Shown: positions 24,964 to 34,162, counted from the first letter of the stretch. The stretch: DNA of 43,188 nt from Roseburia sp. (GCA_022771695.1 JALEKJ010000066.1:1-43188), one strand, 5' to 3'. Notes: generated from the letters alone by a model not told the origin. Numbers and translations are program-made.

Positions 24964-26307
24964 ATGAAGAAAAAAAAGAGTGTAATTGCTGCCGAGACAA
25001 TCGACGGCGTTAAGATAGAGAATGAAAAAAAAGACAGATATCAGGAAATTCGCTGGGAACGATTGGATAACACAGCGCACCTTTTTCCGGTAATTGCGGG
25101 AGAGAGCATGAGCAATGTCTACCGCATCAGTGTCACTTTATCGGAACTGGTACAACCAGAACTTCTGCAGGATGCGTTGGATATTGTGCTGCCGAAGTTT
25201 GACGGATTCAATCTTCGCCTACGGCAGGGGGTATTCTGGTACTATTTCGAGGAGAACGGTAAACCGGCACCGCGTGTGAGGGAGGAACAGAATTTTCCAT
25301 GCAGATTTATTCATCAGAACAAGAATCGCAGCTATATGTTCCGCGTGACTTATTATAAATACCGAATTAACCTGGAGGTGTTCCATGTATTGACAGATGG
25401 CATGGGAGGAATTAATTTCTTAAAGGAATTGACCTATCAGTACCTGCGTCTGGCGCACCCGGAATTAATAGAAAAAGTGGGAAATTCACTGGATAGCGAT
25501 ACATCGTTAAATCGCGAGGACAGCTTCCTTAAGAACTATAAGAAGAGCTCCCAGAAGGGATATCAGACAAAGAAAGCATACTTAATCAAAGGTGAGAAGT
25601 TGCCGGCGGGAGAGTTTGGAGTGATGCATGGCTATATGCCGATAGCCGATTTGAAGAACGTATGCCATGCATATGGCGTGAGTATCAATGAGTATCTTGT
25701 GGCAGTTTATATTTGGAGTGTCTACACCGAGTGTATGCACGGCATGGCGTCTGATAAGCCGATTCGAGTTGCTGTTCCGGTAAATTTACGACCGTTTTTT
25801 GACTCGATTACGACGAAAAACTTTTTTGTCATGGTATCGGCAGAATTCCATCCGATAAAAGATGTCTATACGTTTGAAGAGGTGCTTGCGATTGTCAGTG
25901 AGAGCTTACGCAGCCAGATTAATCGGGAGCATCTGGAACATCTGTTTTCCTATAACGTATCGAATGAAAAGCTGTTGATTGCCCGCGCGGTTCCGCTTTT
26001 CCTTAAAAATATTGCGATGCGATATGTCTATACGACCTCGGCACTTGCCAATACAGCGACCGTGACGAATATCGGGAATATCAGGGTGGCGGAAGAATAT
26101 CAACCGTATATAGAACAGTTCCATGCATTTTTGGCGATGTCCAAAGGACAGCATCTAAAAGGAACGATTTGTTCTTACGGAGAGACGTTGGTGTTCAGCT
26201 TCAGTTATGATCTGGCAGACCCGTCGGTGCAGAGAGGATTTTTCCGTAAGGTAGCGGCAGACGGAGTACCTGTGGAAGTGGAGAGTAATGGAGTAAATTA
26301 TAAATAG
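24964..26307 (+). CDS. Condensation-type HxxxDG acyltransferase (alcohol acetyltransferase-like)
   Basis: A protein of about 447 aa of the chloramphenicol-acetyltransferase/condensation-domain superfamily. The catalytic HxxxDG motif is present as His141-Val-Leu-Thr-Asp145-Gly146 in LEVFHVLTDGMGGINF. Two lobes of the fold are suggested by PVNLRPFF near residue 275 and the late FSFSYDLADP stretch. The acceptor and acyl donor are not known; relatives are often labelled alcohol acetyltransferase without proof. A GTG at 24958 is in frame, but the ATG at 24964 has better spacing to GAAGAAGAGAG. The next two genes, a zinc-ribbon membrane protein and an esterase, follow with small gaps. No signal peptide, so cytoplasmic or membrane-associated. 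Confidence 0.82.
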   Translation: MKKKKSVIAAETIDGVKIENEKKDRYQEIRWERLDNTAHLFPVIAGESMSNVYRISVTLSELVQPELLQDALDIVLPKFDGFNLRLRQGVFWYYFEENGKPAPRVREEQNFPCRFIHQNKNRSYMFRVTYYKYRINLEVFHVLTDGMGGINFLKELTYQYLRLAHPELIEKVGNSLDSDTSLNREDSFLKNYKKSSQKGYQTKKAYLIKGEKLPAGEFGVMHGYMPIADLKNVCHAYGVSINEYLVAVYIWSVYTECMHGMASDKPIRVAVPVNLRPFFDSITTKNFFVMVSAEFHPIKDVYTFEEVLAIVSESLRSQINREHLEHLFSYNVSNEKLLIARAVPLFLKNIAMRYVYTTSALANTATVTNIGNIRVAEEYQPYIEQFHAFLAMSKGQHLKGTICSYGETLVFSFSYDLADPSVQRGFFRKVAADGVPVEVESNGVNYK

Positions 26308-26319
26308 GGGAACTTTTAT

Positions 26320-26985
26320 ATGAGCAAATGCAGAAAATGTAACATTGAAATATTGGATGAGACAGAACGTTGCCCACTCTGCAACTCGGTATTGGTGCAG
26401 ACGATGGAACTTGAAAATATGTATCCGAATGTGCGAATCAAGGCGAGAAAGCTGATGCTAATCAGCCGGATTTATCTGTTTTGCGCAATTCTTCTGGAAG
26501 TGCTGCTTGTGTATATCAATGTGGTTACGGATTCTAGGACATGGTGGAGTATCATTACCGCTTTGAGCTTTGTGTATGTCTATATGTTGATTCGATTCGC
26601 AATACTCGGAACGTCGGGTTATAAGAGCAAAGTGATTGTGCTGACGTTAATTGCAGTGTTGATAGCGGTTGCGTCAGATTTTGTGAATGGATATCAGGGA
26701 TGGTCTGTCAATTATGCGTTGCCGTCTGGAATCTTACTGATAGATTTGGGAATTCTCGTTTTGATGTTCACAAATCGAAGAAACTGGCAGAGCTATATGA
26801 TGTGGCAGATACTGATGATTCTTTTTAGTGTCATACCGCTTGTGTTTTCGTTGGTTGGAATCGCGACGGCACCGTTTCTTGGAGAACTTTCGTTTGTGGC
26901 ATCGGTACTTCTTTTTGTCGGTACATTGATTATTGGGGACCGCAGGGCGAGAACAGAGCTTAAGAGAAGATTTCATATTCGTTAA
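26320..26985 (+). CDS. DUF6320 zinc-ribbon membrane protein
   Basis: A 221-residue protein. The N-terminus is a zinc ribbon with Cys4, Cys7, Cys18 and Cys21 (CRKC...CPLC). About six hydrophobic helices follow in residues 45-205, then a short basic tail. This matches the DUF6320 family as I recall it; its function is unknown. It begins 12 nt after the acyltransferase stop and is followed 47 nt later by an esterase, suggesting one operon. It may recruit or anchor the acyltransferase, or act as a membrane sensor; this is only inferred from context. Confidence 0.8.
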   Translation: MSKCRKCNIEILDETERCPLCNSVLVQTMELENMYPNVRIKARKLMLISRIYLFCAILLEVLLVYINVVTDSRTWWSIITALSFVYVYMLIRFAILGTSGYKSKVIVLTLIAVLIAVASDFVNGYQGWSVNYALPSGILLIDLGILVLMFTNRRNWQSYMMWQILMILFSVIPLVFSLVGIATAPFLGELSFVASVLLFVGTLIIGDRRARTELKRRFHIR

Positions 26986-27032
26986 AACCATAGAGAAATG
27001 CGTTACGGGAACGAATCGGAACATGGAGAAAC

Positions 27033-27959
27033 ATGAGAGAGAACGAAACAAGTATCAGAGGAAAGGTCATTCGTGATTTAATTGCACATGTGACGGATGA
27101 TCATCTGATTGGGAAAAAGATAAAAAACGGTGAACTGAGAAAAAATATCGGAACGAACGAGCCGCTGTGGAAATGTCCGGATTGCTTTGTGCAGACTGTA
27201 ATTGACATGGAAATGTTTGAGATGGAGCTCTTGGAATCTAAAAAGAATTCAAGGCAGGATAAGATTATTCTGCAACTTCATGGTGGCGGGTATATCGGTG
27301 GTATGCGCAATGCATATCGGATGTTTGCCGGGTTATATAATGAAGTAAGTCATGGGATGAGTGTGCTTACGGTGGATTATCGTGTTGCGCCGGAAGACCC
27401 ATATCCTGCCGCTTTGGTGGATGCATATGCGGCATACGAATGGCTCCTGGATCAGGGGTGGTTTTCGGAGCAGATTATTCTGGCGGGAGATTCGGCAGGT
27501 GGCGGACTTGCGATGGCGCTGTGCCACTACCTTAAGAACCAGGGCAGACAACTTCCCTGCGGTATTGTAGCGATGTCGCCGTGGACGGATTTGACCGCAA
27601 GCGGAGAGTCCTATGATACAAATTACGAGCGGGATCCGCTGTTTGGAAGAACGAGAGACAGTCTTATTTACAATAGGGATTATGTCGGGGAGAATGACCC
27701 CATGAGTGCATATATTTCGCCGTTATTTGGAGATTTCAGAGAATTCCCTCCTATGCTCTTGCAGGTTGGTTCTTACGAAATGCTGTTATCCGATTCCGTA
27801 GATGTTGCCGCCAAAGCAAGGGCACAGGGGGTGAAGGTCCGTTTAAGTATTTATGAAGGAATGTTCCACGTCTTTCAGATGGCAGCGAAGATGTTGCCGG
27901 AATCCAAGAAGGCGTGGGTTGAAATTGGCAAATTTATTGATGTTTTGACAAATGACTGA
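27033..27959 (+). CDS. Alpha/beta hydrolase, hormone-sensitive-lipase-like esterase
   Basis: A 308-residue cytoplasmic esterase of the HSL (GDXG) family. The oxyanion-hole motif HGGG is at 83-86, nucleophile Ser154 is in GDSAGGG, and the acid is probably Asp254 (LLSDSVDV) with His279 (GMFHVF). The set is complete, so it should be active on short acyl esters. GGAGAAAC precedes the ATG. It is third in the acyltransferase operon, so it may remove the same acyl group the transferase adds. Its last 26 nt overlap the end of the convergent phosphofructokinase gene, with no terminator between them. Confidence 0.9.
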   Translation: MRENETSIRGKVIRDLIAHVTDDHLIGKKIKNGELRKNIGTNEPLWKCPDCFVQTVIDMEMFEMELLESKKNSRQDKIILQLHGGGYIGGMRNAYRMFAGLYNEVSHGMSVLTVDYRVAPEDPYPAALVDAYAAYEWLLDQGWFSEQIILAGDSAGGGLAMALCHYLKNQGRQLPCGIVAMSPWTDLTASGESYDTNYERDPLFGRTRDSLIYNRDYVGENDPMSAYISPLFGDFREFPPMLLQVGSYEMLLSDSVDVAAKARAQGVKVRLSIYEGMFHVFQMAAKMLPESKKAWVEIGKFIDVLTND

Positions 27960-29175
27960 CATCCATATAAACCGGAAGACCGTTCTTATATGTGAGCTGT
28001 GGTTCTCCCTGAATGAGGGGCGTAAGGTAATCAATGAACGGTTGTGTGATATCATTCCCGGACGGGGCAATCCAGTCCGCAGGTACGGATTTTGCCTCGT
28101 TTGCAATGTGTGTAATCTGTGCATAGCCGTATTCTACCTTATATGGGGCATTTGAGATTCTGTTAATCGTGACCATAGAAGCCGTTACGCCTTCTTCCGA
28201 GAGTGCGACGGCTTTTTCGCCGAGTGCTACAGATTCATCCAAATCTGTCTTGGAAGCAAGGTGCGCAGCGCAGCGCTGAAGAACATTTATCTCTACGGAA
28301 CGTACTTTTACGCCAAGTTTTTCTTTTACCAGAAACTCTAATGTCTTTCCGGCACCACTCAACTGACTGTGACCAAAGTTGTCCACCGTGCTCTCGGAGG
28401 CACTGATGTAATTGCCGGCGGCATCGCGGATTCCTTCGGAGACAGCAACGATAACATTGTTGCGTTCAAAGAGCAGACGCTTGATGTCGAGCAGAAAATC
28501 ATCGGTATCGAATGGCACCTCCGGCAGATAGATTAAATGTGGTGCTGTATTGTATTCGTTTCTTGCAAGAGCGGAAGCCGCAGTAAGCCATCCTGCGTCA
28601 CGCCCCATAATTTCTACAATGGTAACACTCTTTACTGCATAGATAAATGTATCGTGCGCAATTTCTAATAAAGAAGAGGCGATATACTTTGCGGCAGAGC
28701 CGAAACCGGGGGTGTGGTCTGTTTCGCACAGGTCGTTATCAATCGTTTTGGGGATACCGATGATACGAATATTGCTTCCGATTTTTTTTGCATACTCGGA
28801 GAGCTTTAGGACAGTATCCATGGAATCATTGCCGCCGATATAGAAAAAAGCTTCTATATTGTAGTCTTCAAACTGTTTGAAAATGAAAACGTATGGTGAA
28901 TCATCATCCATATAATCCGGTAGCTTATATCGACAAGAACCCAGGTACATAGAAGGGGTGTTAGTCAGTCGGTCGATATAGTCCGGATGTGTATCCATAA
29001 GTTCGGTAAGGTTGAGCAGCTTGTTGTTTAAAATTCCGGTGATACCGTTTAAAGAGCCATAGACCGTGTCGTACATGGAAGAGGCTTTGACACCGCGGAT
29101 GACACCGGCAAGACTGGCGTTGATTGCAACGGTAGGACCACCAGATTGTGCTACCATACAGTTTTTCAGATTCAT
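27934..29175 (-). CDS. pfp: PPi-dependent 6-phosphofructokinase
   Basis: A glycolytic enzyme of 413 aa that phosphorylates fructose 6-phosphate, probably using pyrophosphate. Donor choice is read from two residues: GGNDS at 114-118 has Asp117 where ATP enzymes have Gly, and PKTIDND at 142-148 has Lys143 where ATP enzymes have Gly. Both are the PPi-type states. The Asp of TIDND is the catalytic base, and IVEIMGRDAGWL supplies substrate contacts. AAGGAGT lies before the ATG. It is a lone minus-strand gene whose 3' end overlaps the esterase gene by 26 nt. PPi use saves ATP in anaerobes and makes the step reversible. Confidence 0.92.
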   Translation of the reverse strand: MNLKNCMVAQSGGPTVAINASLAGVIRGVKASSMYDTVYGSLNGITGILNNKLLNLTELMDTHPDYIDRLTNTPSMYLGSCRYKLPDYMDDDSPYVFIFKQFEDYNIEAFFYIGGNDSMDTVLKLSEYAKKIGSNIRIIGIPKTIDNDLCETDHTPGFGSAAKYIASSLLEIAHDTFIYAVKSVTIVEIMGRDAGWLTAASALARNEYNTAPHLIYLPEVPFDTDDFLLDIKRLLFERNNVIVAVSEGIRDAAGNYISASESTVDNFGHSQLSGAGKTLEFLVKEKLGVKVRSVEINVLQRCAAHLASKTDLDESVALGEKAVALSEEGVTASMVTINRISNAPYKVEYGYAQITHIANEAKSVPADWIAPSGNDITQPFIDYLTPLIQGEPQLTYKNGLPVYMDVSHLSKHQ

Positions 29176-29312
29176 AACAGAACTCCTTAAATTTGATTTA
29201 AATTATCATTCCAGGACCATAAAAGTTGCTATAATGGTGGACTGGAAAATTCAAACATTATCATACCCAAAAAGTAAGGGTTTCGCAATATTGAAATTCA
29301 ATAGAAAGATGA

Positions 29313-30257
29313 ATGAGAAAAATGAAAATATGTACATTGTGTCCTAGAAACTGTGCGGTTGACCGTGAAAATGGCGAGAGAGGAATCTGTGGACAGACTG
29401 AAAAGTTAAAGGTTGCACGTGCAGCGCTACATTATTGGGAAGAACCTTGTATTTCAGGGACGAAAGGGTCCGGTGCCGTGTTTTTCAGCGGATGTTCGTT
29501 GCATTGTGTATTCTGCCAAAACAAAAATATTGCAAACGGAGATGCAGGAAAAGAGATAAGCATCGGGCGGCTTACCGAAATTTTCTTGGAGTTGCAGCAA
29601 AAGGGGGCAAATAATATCAACTTAGTTACCCCGGGACACTTCGTGCCGCAGATTATAACAGCACTTCATGCAGCAAAACAGCAGGGACTTACGATACCGA
29701 TTGTTTATAATACGAGTAGCTATGAAGAGGTGGATACGATTCGTCGGCTTGAAGGGCTGGTGGATATCTATCTGCCGGATTTCAAATATATGGATGCGAC
29801 ATTAAGTCTCAGATATTCCCATGCAGCGGATTATAGCGAGGTAGCAAAGGCTACCATTGCAGAGATGGTGCGACAGACCGGAGACGCTGTATTTGCAGAA
29901 CCTATTACGCCGACAGATAGCTGGAATGAGAAAGACCCGGTGGAAGCGGGATGTTTGATGCGGCGGGGAACTATCGTGCGTCATCTGCTATTGCCGGGAC
30001 AGAAGGAAGACTCCAAGGCGGTCATCCGTTATCTCTATGAGACATATGGAGATTCCATTTACATCAGTATTATGAATCAGTTTACGCCGTTGGCAGGCTT
30101 GGAAAAATATCCCGAGCTAAATCGCAGAGTGACGGAAGAGGAATATGATGAAGTCGTAGACTATGCGATTGCGATTGGAGTAGAGAACGGTTTCATTCAA
30201 GAAGGAGAGACCGCAGAGGAAAGTTTTATACCTGAATTTGATGGAGAGGGTGTGTAA
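29313..30257 (+). CDS. Radical SAM protein, PflA-like (COG1313 type)
   Basis: A 314-residue protein. The radical SAM cluster motif is CxxxCxxC at Cys61, Cys65 and Cys68 (FFSGCSLHCVFCQN). An N-terminal cysteine set (Cys7, Cys10, Cys14, Cys26; CTLCPRNC...GICG) probably holds a second cluster or zinc. This is the pattern of the putative pyruvate-formate-lyase activating enzyme-like family, whose substrate is not established. Unlike true PflA, no pfl gene is adjacent. ATGs at 29313 and 29322 are both possible and the ribosome binding site is weak. It is divergent from pfp and followed by the GGDEF-EAL gene. Confidence 0.9.
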   Translation: MRKMKICTLCPRNCAVDRENGERGICGQTEKLKVARAALHYWEEPCISGTKGSGAVFFSGCSLHCVFCQNKNIANGDAGKEISIGRLTEIFLELQQKGANNINLVTPGHFVPQIITALHAAKQQGLTIPIVYNTSSYEEVDTIRRLEGLVDIYLPDFKYMDATLSLRYSHAADYSEVAKATIAEMVRQTGDAVFAEPITPTDSWNEKDPVEAGCLMRRGTIVRHLLLPGQKEDSKAVIRYLYETYGDSIYISIMNQFTPLAGLEKYPELNRRVTEEEYDEVVDYAIAIGVENGFIQEGETAEESFIPEFDGEGV

Positions 30258-30269
30258 AAACAATTTTGG

Positions 30270-30298
30270 TTGATTTTGTTTGACAAAAACAGTAAAAT
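30270..30298 (+). promoter_or_regulatory. Possible promoter of the GGDEF-EAL gene
   Basis: TTGATT (30270-30275) and TAAAAT (30293-30298) are 17 bp apart, 33 nt before the start. A better TTGACA at 30280 has no -10 at the right distance. Confidence 0.45.
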
Positions 30299-30330
30299 AA
30301 AGTCAACACGGCAAATGGGAAAATAGGACT

Positions 30331-33300
30331 ATGTGTGAAGCGGGGTGTTATATGGCAGTGAAACATATGCAACAGGAAGAAAAATATGTTCGTCAGGCAT
30401 ATACGGAATTAAATCCTTTGACGGGTTTGTATTATAATCGTGCATTTTTTAAAAAGGCAGATAAATACTTAAAAGGTGTGGAACCGCGCACCTATAGTTT
30501 TGTTGCAATCGATATTGAGCATTTCCGCCTGTTTAACAAATTATATGGAAGAGAAGCAGGCGATGAGCTTCTTGTCTATATTGCAGAATGCCTAAAGAAG
30601 ATACAGAGGGAGCACGGAGGAATTGCGGGCTACTTGGGCGGAGATAATTTCTGCCTGCTGATGCCGGATGAGTTCGGTCTGGTCCGCGAGTTAAAATATG
30701 ACATTATAAAAGGGGTCAATCAGTGGAGCAATACGGTAGGATTTTTGCCGGCTATCGGGGTATATTCAGTTGAAGATATAACGGTTCCGGCAATGGTGAT
30801 GTACGACCGCGCGACAATCGCACTTGCTCATGTGGTGGGAAACTATGCGAAACGCATCCGACGTTACGATGCCAGTATGGAGGAGAAGCTGGAGGAAGAG
30901 TTAAGTCTGTTAACGGATATACAAGCGGCGCTTGAAAATGATGAGTTTACTTTTTATGCCCAGCCTCAGTGCGATATTATAACCGGAAAAATTGTCGGTG
31001 CAGAGTCGCTCGTGCGTTGGAATCACAGAACAAAGGGATTGATTTCACCGGGAATTTTTATCCCGGTGCTTGAAAAAACCGGGTTTATTGCAGATCTTGA
31101 CCGCTATGTATGGCGAAAGGTGTGTGAGTGGCTTAGAAGCTGGATAGACCGCGGATATAAACCGGTTCCGATTTCCGTCAATGTGTCACGTCTGGACATT
31201 TTTTCCATGGATGTCCCGGTATATTTGACCGAACTCATTGAGGAATACGGGCTGCCTCCGAAGCTGATTAAGGTTGAGATTACAGAGAGTGCATATTCCG
31301 AGAGCAATGACAAGATTATCAAAGCGGTAAGAGATTTACGAATCGCAGGATTCCTTGTAATGATGGACGACTTCGGAAGTGGCTATTCTTCTTTAAATAT
31401 GCTAAAAGATGTCGCTGTGGATGTGTTGAAGCTGGACATGCGTTTCTTAGACATCCGCGAGAAGGAAGAAGAAAAAGGTATCAATATTATAGAGTCTGTG
31501 GTGAATATGGCGCGGATGATGGGACTTCCGATTATCGTGGAGGGCGTTGAGACGAAGAAACAGGAAACGATGCTGTTGAATCTTGGCTGCAGATATACGC
31601 AGGGGTATTATTATTACAGACCGCTTTCCATCCCGCAGTTTGAGGAACTTTTATCGGATGAACGAAGACTGGATAATGAGGGCATCCGGTATAAGCAGGT
31701 GGAATCGCTCCATGTGCGGGAATTCCTAGATGATAATCTTTTTAGCGATACCATGGTAAATAACATGATTGGTGCGGCGGCATTTTATGAGATGTATGAC
31801 AATCAGATTACGATTACCCGCGTAAATGAGCAGTATTACAGACTTGCAGGAGCATCCTCCGATGCTGAGGCGGATGATAGTAAAAAGTTTTGGAATCATG
31901 TGCGGGACGACGATCGGACATTACTTTATTCCATTTTTGAACAGGCATATGAGAATCCCACAGAGGGAGCGCAGGGGTATGTACATTATGTGCGCACGGA
32001 CGGCAAAGTACTGTGGGTGTATCTGAGGGTATTTTTCTTAAGAGAAAAAGCCGGACGGCGTATGTTCTACAGTTCGCTTACGGATATGACGGATTCAGAA
32101 AAAAAGAAGAAACAGGAGCTGTCTGAATATAGCATCATGGGATTATCGGAGGAGCAGCAGGCACGCATGGAAAAATACTACGGAAATCTGCCATGCGGTT
32201 ATGCGGTAATACGAATTCTGGTGGATGAACAGTGCCAGCCCGGCGGATATGAGGTGGTGTTTGCAAATCGCGAGATGGAAAATTTCTGCGGTGGTAATAT
32301 TAGGCGTTTCCGGACGCTGATATCAATGGTATTTGGAGATAATATGTCTGAGGTGATGAAAAAGGCATATCAGGCAGCATACTTTGGAGAAACACTGGAT
32401 CATTATGTATATGTTCCGATTTCTAACCTTTATCTCCATCTTACGTTTTATCAGTTTGAACGTGGGTATGTGGCATGTATGCTACAGGATGCGACTCATA
32501 CCCATATTTATGAGGATGCATTGAAGGGAGTTATGCAGTCTTACCGTGAGGTGTATTTTGTGCATTTTCAGGATAATTATTGCCGAATGATTTACCCGGA
32601 TGAAAACAATATGCTAGAGCGTGGCAACTATGAGGAGACCGTTAACCGACATTTTGGAACGGGAAAGATATTAAAATATGATCAGGAGTGTGTCCGGAAG
32701 TTTTTGTCATTAGAAAATCTGCGGGAAGCGTTAAAAGTGCAGAATTCAGTGGAATACAAATATCGGAGAAGTGCGCCGGGTATTCCGGATGAATGGTGCC
32801 TGACCAGTTTTACGGTCAGCGAACGCGATAATAAAGGGATGCCAAAGACGGCGATTGCAATGGTGCGCAGTATTGAAGCACTCATGCGGGAAGAAGAGGA
32901 ACGTCGAAGACAGAATATGGCAGAGACACTGGCCAATATGTCAGATGGATTTTTTGTTTACCGTGCAACCGAAGATGAGCAGATTCTGTTTGCAAATCCT
33001 GCGGTGCTAAAAATTTTCGCTTGCGATACGTTTGATGAATTCCGGGAACTGGTAGGGAATTCCTTCCATGGCATGATACATCCGGAAGATTTGAACCGTG
33101 TGAAATGGGAAATTAATGAGCAGATTGGGCGTTCGGAGAGAAAGATGGACTACATCCGTTACCGTATCCGGCGCAAGGATGGAGAAATTCGCTGGATTGA
33201 TGACTGCGGACATCTGGAGGACTCGGGCTTGGATGAAGAAAGTCGATTGTTCTACGTGTTCATCTCAGATATCACAGATACGATTTCGGCACAGCAGCAG

Positions 33301-33333
33301 GAAAAATTATTGAATATGAATCGCTATTATTAG
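30331..33333 (+). CDS. GGDEF-EAL protein with C-terminal PAS domains, probable c-di-GMP phosphodiesterase
   Basis: A protein of 1000 aa without membrane segments. Residues ~25-190 form a GGDEF domain whose active-site motif is GGDNF (from residue 103), so the catalytic acidic residue is lost. Residues ~205-445 form an EAL domain with E(S)L as ESLVRW, the Asn of SVNVS, the Glu of VEITES, DDFGSGYSS, the Lys of LKLD and EGVET. These are the metal and catalytic residues needed for hydrolysis. About three PAS-like regions follow up to the C-terminus (for example RTDGKVLWVYLRVFFL and RKDGEIRWIDDCGHLE). It most likely degrades c-di-GMP under PAS control, the GGDEF perhaps binding GTP as a regulator. 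In-frame ATGs at 30331 and 30352 are both plausible. A terminator follows. Confidence 0.92.
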   Translation: MCEAGCYMAVKHMQQEEKYVRQAYTELNPLTGLYYNRAFFKKADKYLKGVEPRTYSFVAIDIEHFRLFNKLYGREAGDELLVYIAECLKKIQREHGGIAGYLGGDNFCLLMPDEFGLVRELKYDIIKGVNQWSNTVGFLPAIGVYSVEDITVPAMVMYDRATIALAHVVGNYAKRIRRYDASMEEKLEEELSLLTDIQAALENDEFTFYAQPQCDIITGKIVGAESLVRWNHRTKGLISPGIFIPVLEKTGFIADLDRYVWRKVCEWLRSWIDRGYKPVPISVNVSRLDIFSMDVPVYLTELIEEYGLPPKLIKVEITESAYSESNDKIIKAVRDLRIAGFLVMMDDFGSGYSSLNMLKDVAVDVLKLDMRFLDIREKEEEKGINIIESVVNMARMMGLPIIVEGVETKKQETMLLNLGCRYTQGYYYYRPLSIPQFEELLSDERRLDNEGIRYKQVESLHVREFLDDNLFSDTMVNNMIGAAAFYEMYDNQITITRVNEQYYRLAGASSDAEADDSKKFWNHVRDDDRTLLYSIFEQAYENPTEGAQGYVHYVRTDGKVLWVYLRVFFLREKAGRRMFYSSLTDMTDSEKKKKQELSEYSIMGLSEEQQARMEKYYGNLPCGYAVIRILVDEQCQPGGYEVVFANREMENFCGGNIRRFRTLISMVFGDNMSEVMKKAYQAAYFGETLDHYVYVPISNLYLHLTFYQFERGYVACMLQDATHTHIYEDALKGVMQSYREVYFVHFQDNYCRMIYPDENNMLERGNYEETVNRHFGTGKILKYDQECVRKFLSLENLREALKVQNSVEYKYRRSAPGIPDEWCLTSFTVSERDNKGMPKTAIAMVRSIEALMREEEERRRQNMAETLANMSDGFFVYRATEDEQILFANPAVLKIFACDTFDEFRELVGNSFHGMIHPEDLNRVKWEINEQIGRSERKMDYIRYRIRRKDGEIRWIDDCGHLEDSGLDEESRLFYVFISDITDTISAQQQEKLLNMNRYY

Positions 33334-33334
33334 T

Positions 33335-33371
33335 AAAAAAGCGGGCGTGGAATAGCATGCCTGCTTTTTTT
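33335..33371 (+). terminator. Rho-independent terminator after GGDEF-EAL gene
   Basis: GCGGGCGTG at 33341-33349 pairs with CATGCCTGC at 33356-33364 (two G-U pairs), with A-run before and T-run after, so it may work both ways. Confidence 0.88.
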
Positions 33372-33449
33372 GTGTCCTAAATTATATGTACAGATTATTG
33401 GACACATGGTATGAGATACTCCAATTACAGAAACGGCAGGGAGGGATGA

Positions 33450-33809
33450 ATGATGAGAGAAAAGAGTATCCGAATTATCGCAGTTGACTTTGATGGAACG
33501 CTTTGTAACGAATGTTATCCGGAAATTGGTTTGCCGAATCTGCCATTGATTTATCTGCTAAAGCGGCTGCAAGGTCAGGGAAAGAAAATTATATTGTGGA
33601 CCTGCAGATGCGGGGAACGGTTATCGGAAGCGGTAATGTGGTGCGAGAGATTTGGTCTACAGTTTGATGCGGTAAATGAGAATGTACCGGAAACTCTAGA
33701 GCAGTACGGGACGGAATCCAGAAAAATATCTGCAGATGTATATATCGATGATAAGTCATGTTTTCCGTGGATGAGTAGGCAGGAATGGGAGAGATATCTT
33801 CTTAAATAA
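33450..33809 (+). CDS. Small HAD-superfamily hydrolase
   Basis: A 119-residue protein holding a minimal HAD core without a cap domain. Motif I is VDFDGTLC near residue 12 (nucleophile and acid Asp residues), motif II the Thr of LWTCR near 50, and motif IV is DVYIDDKS near 96. A motif III lysine is not clear, so activity is not assured. Such short HADs are common in phages and Firmicutes and are annotated only as hydrolases. GGGAGGG precedes the ATG at 33450, and an ATG at 33453 is equally possible. It is followed 29 nt later by a small membrane protein gene and probably co-transcribed. Substrate unknown. Confidence 0.82.
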   Translation: MMREKSIRIIAVDFDGTLCNECYPEIGLPNLPLIYLLKRLQGQGKKIILWTCRCGERLSEAVMWCERFGLQFDAVNENVPETLEQYGTESRKISADVYIDDKSCFPWMSRQEWERYLLK

Positions 33810-33838
33810 TAAATAAAAAGAAAATGGAGGAAACGAAA

Positions 33839-34051
33839 ATGAAGAGGATAGATATGGAGACGATTTTATTATGTGCAATCATGGCAGTGGCAGGAGCATT
33901 TGGTATGATAGCAGGTGGAGCGGCGTTTGCCGGAGTGCGTTTTCAGGAATGCAATGCGGTATTGCTTGCGGGTGGCGGCTGCGGGCTTGGAGGAATCTTA
34001 TGGGGTATTTTGTTAATTTTTAACAGTAATATGGTGTCGAAAAGGGGCTAA
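33839..34051 (+). CDS. Small two-helix membrane protein of unknown function
   Basis: A 70-residue hydrophobic protein with two membrane segments: LLCAIMAVAGAFGMIAGGAA and a glycine-rich VLLAGGGCGLGGILWGILLI. It ends in a short basic tail. The ATG at 33839 follows GGAGG at 33826-33830 with 8-nt spacing; the ATG at 33824 overlaps that site and is unlikely. I recognise no family. It lies after the HAD gene and before the promoter of the glucosaminidase gene, so it belongs with the former. Confidence 0.7.
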   Translation: MKRIDMETILLCAIMAVAGAFGMIAGGAAFAGVRFQECNAVLLAGGGCGLGGILWGILLIFNSNMVSKRG

Positions 34052-34088
34052 ATCTTGTGGTTTATTGTAAAATAATACTATATTTAGG

Positions 34089-34117
34089 TTGACGCATACT
34101 ATTTAATTTCATATAAT
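34089..34117 (+). promoter_or_regulatory. Promoter of the glucosaminidase-dockerin gene
   Basis: TTGACG (34089-34094) and TATAAT (34112-34117) are separated by exactly 17 bp, 45 nt before the start codon. Confidence 0.8.
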
Positions 34118-34162
34118 GAGACTGAATTACTAGGCATTTTGGCTTGTTTATGGAGGAAATAG

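Noticed and set aside
29066-29347. 93-codon frame across the pfp/radical SAM intergenic region
   Set aside because: It runs antisense to pfp and then out of frame with the radical SAM gene; low-complexity translation and no start signal.
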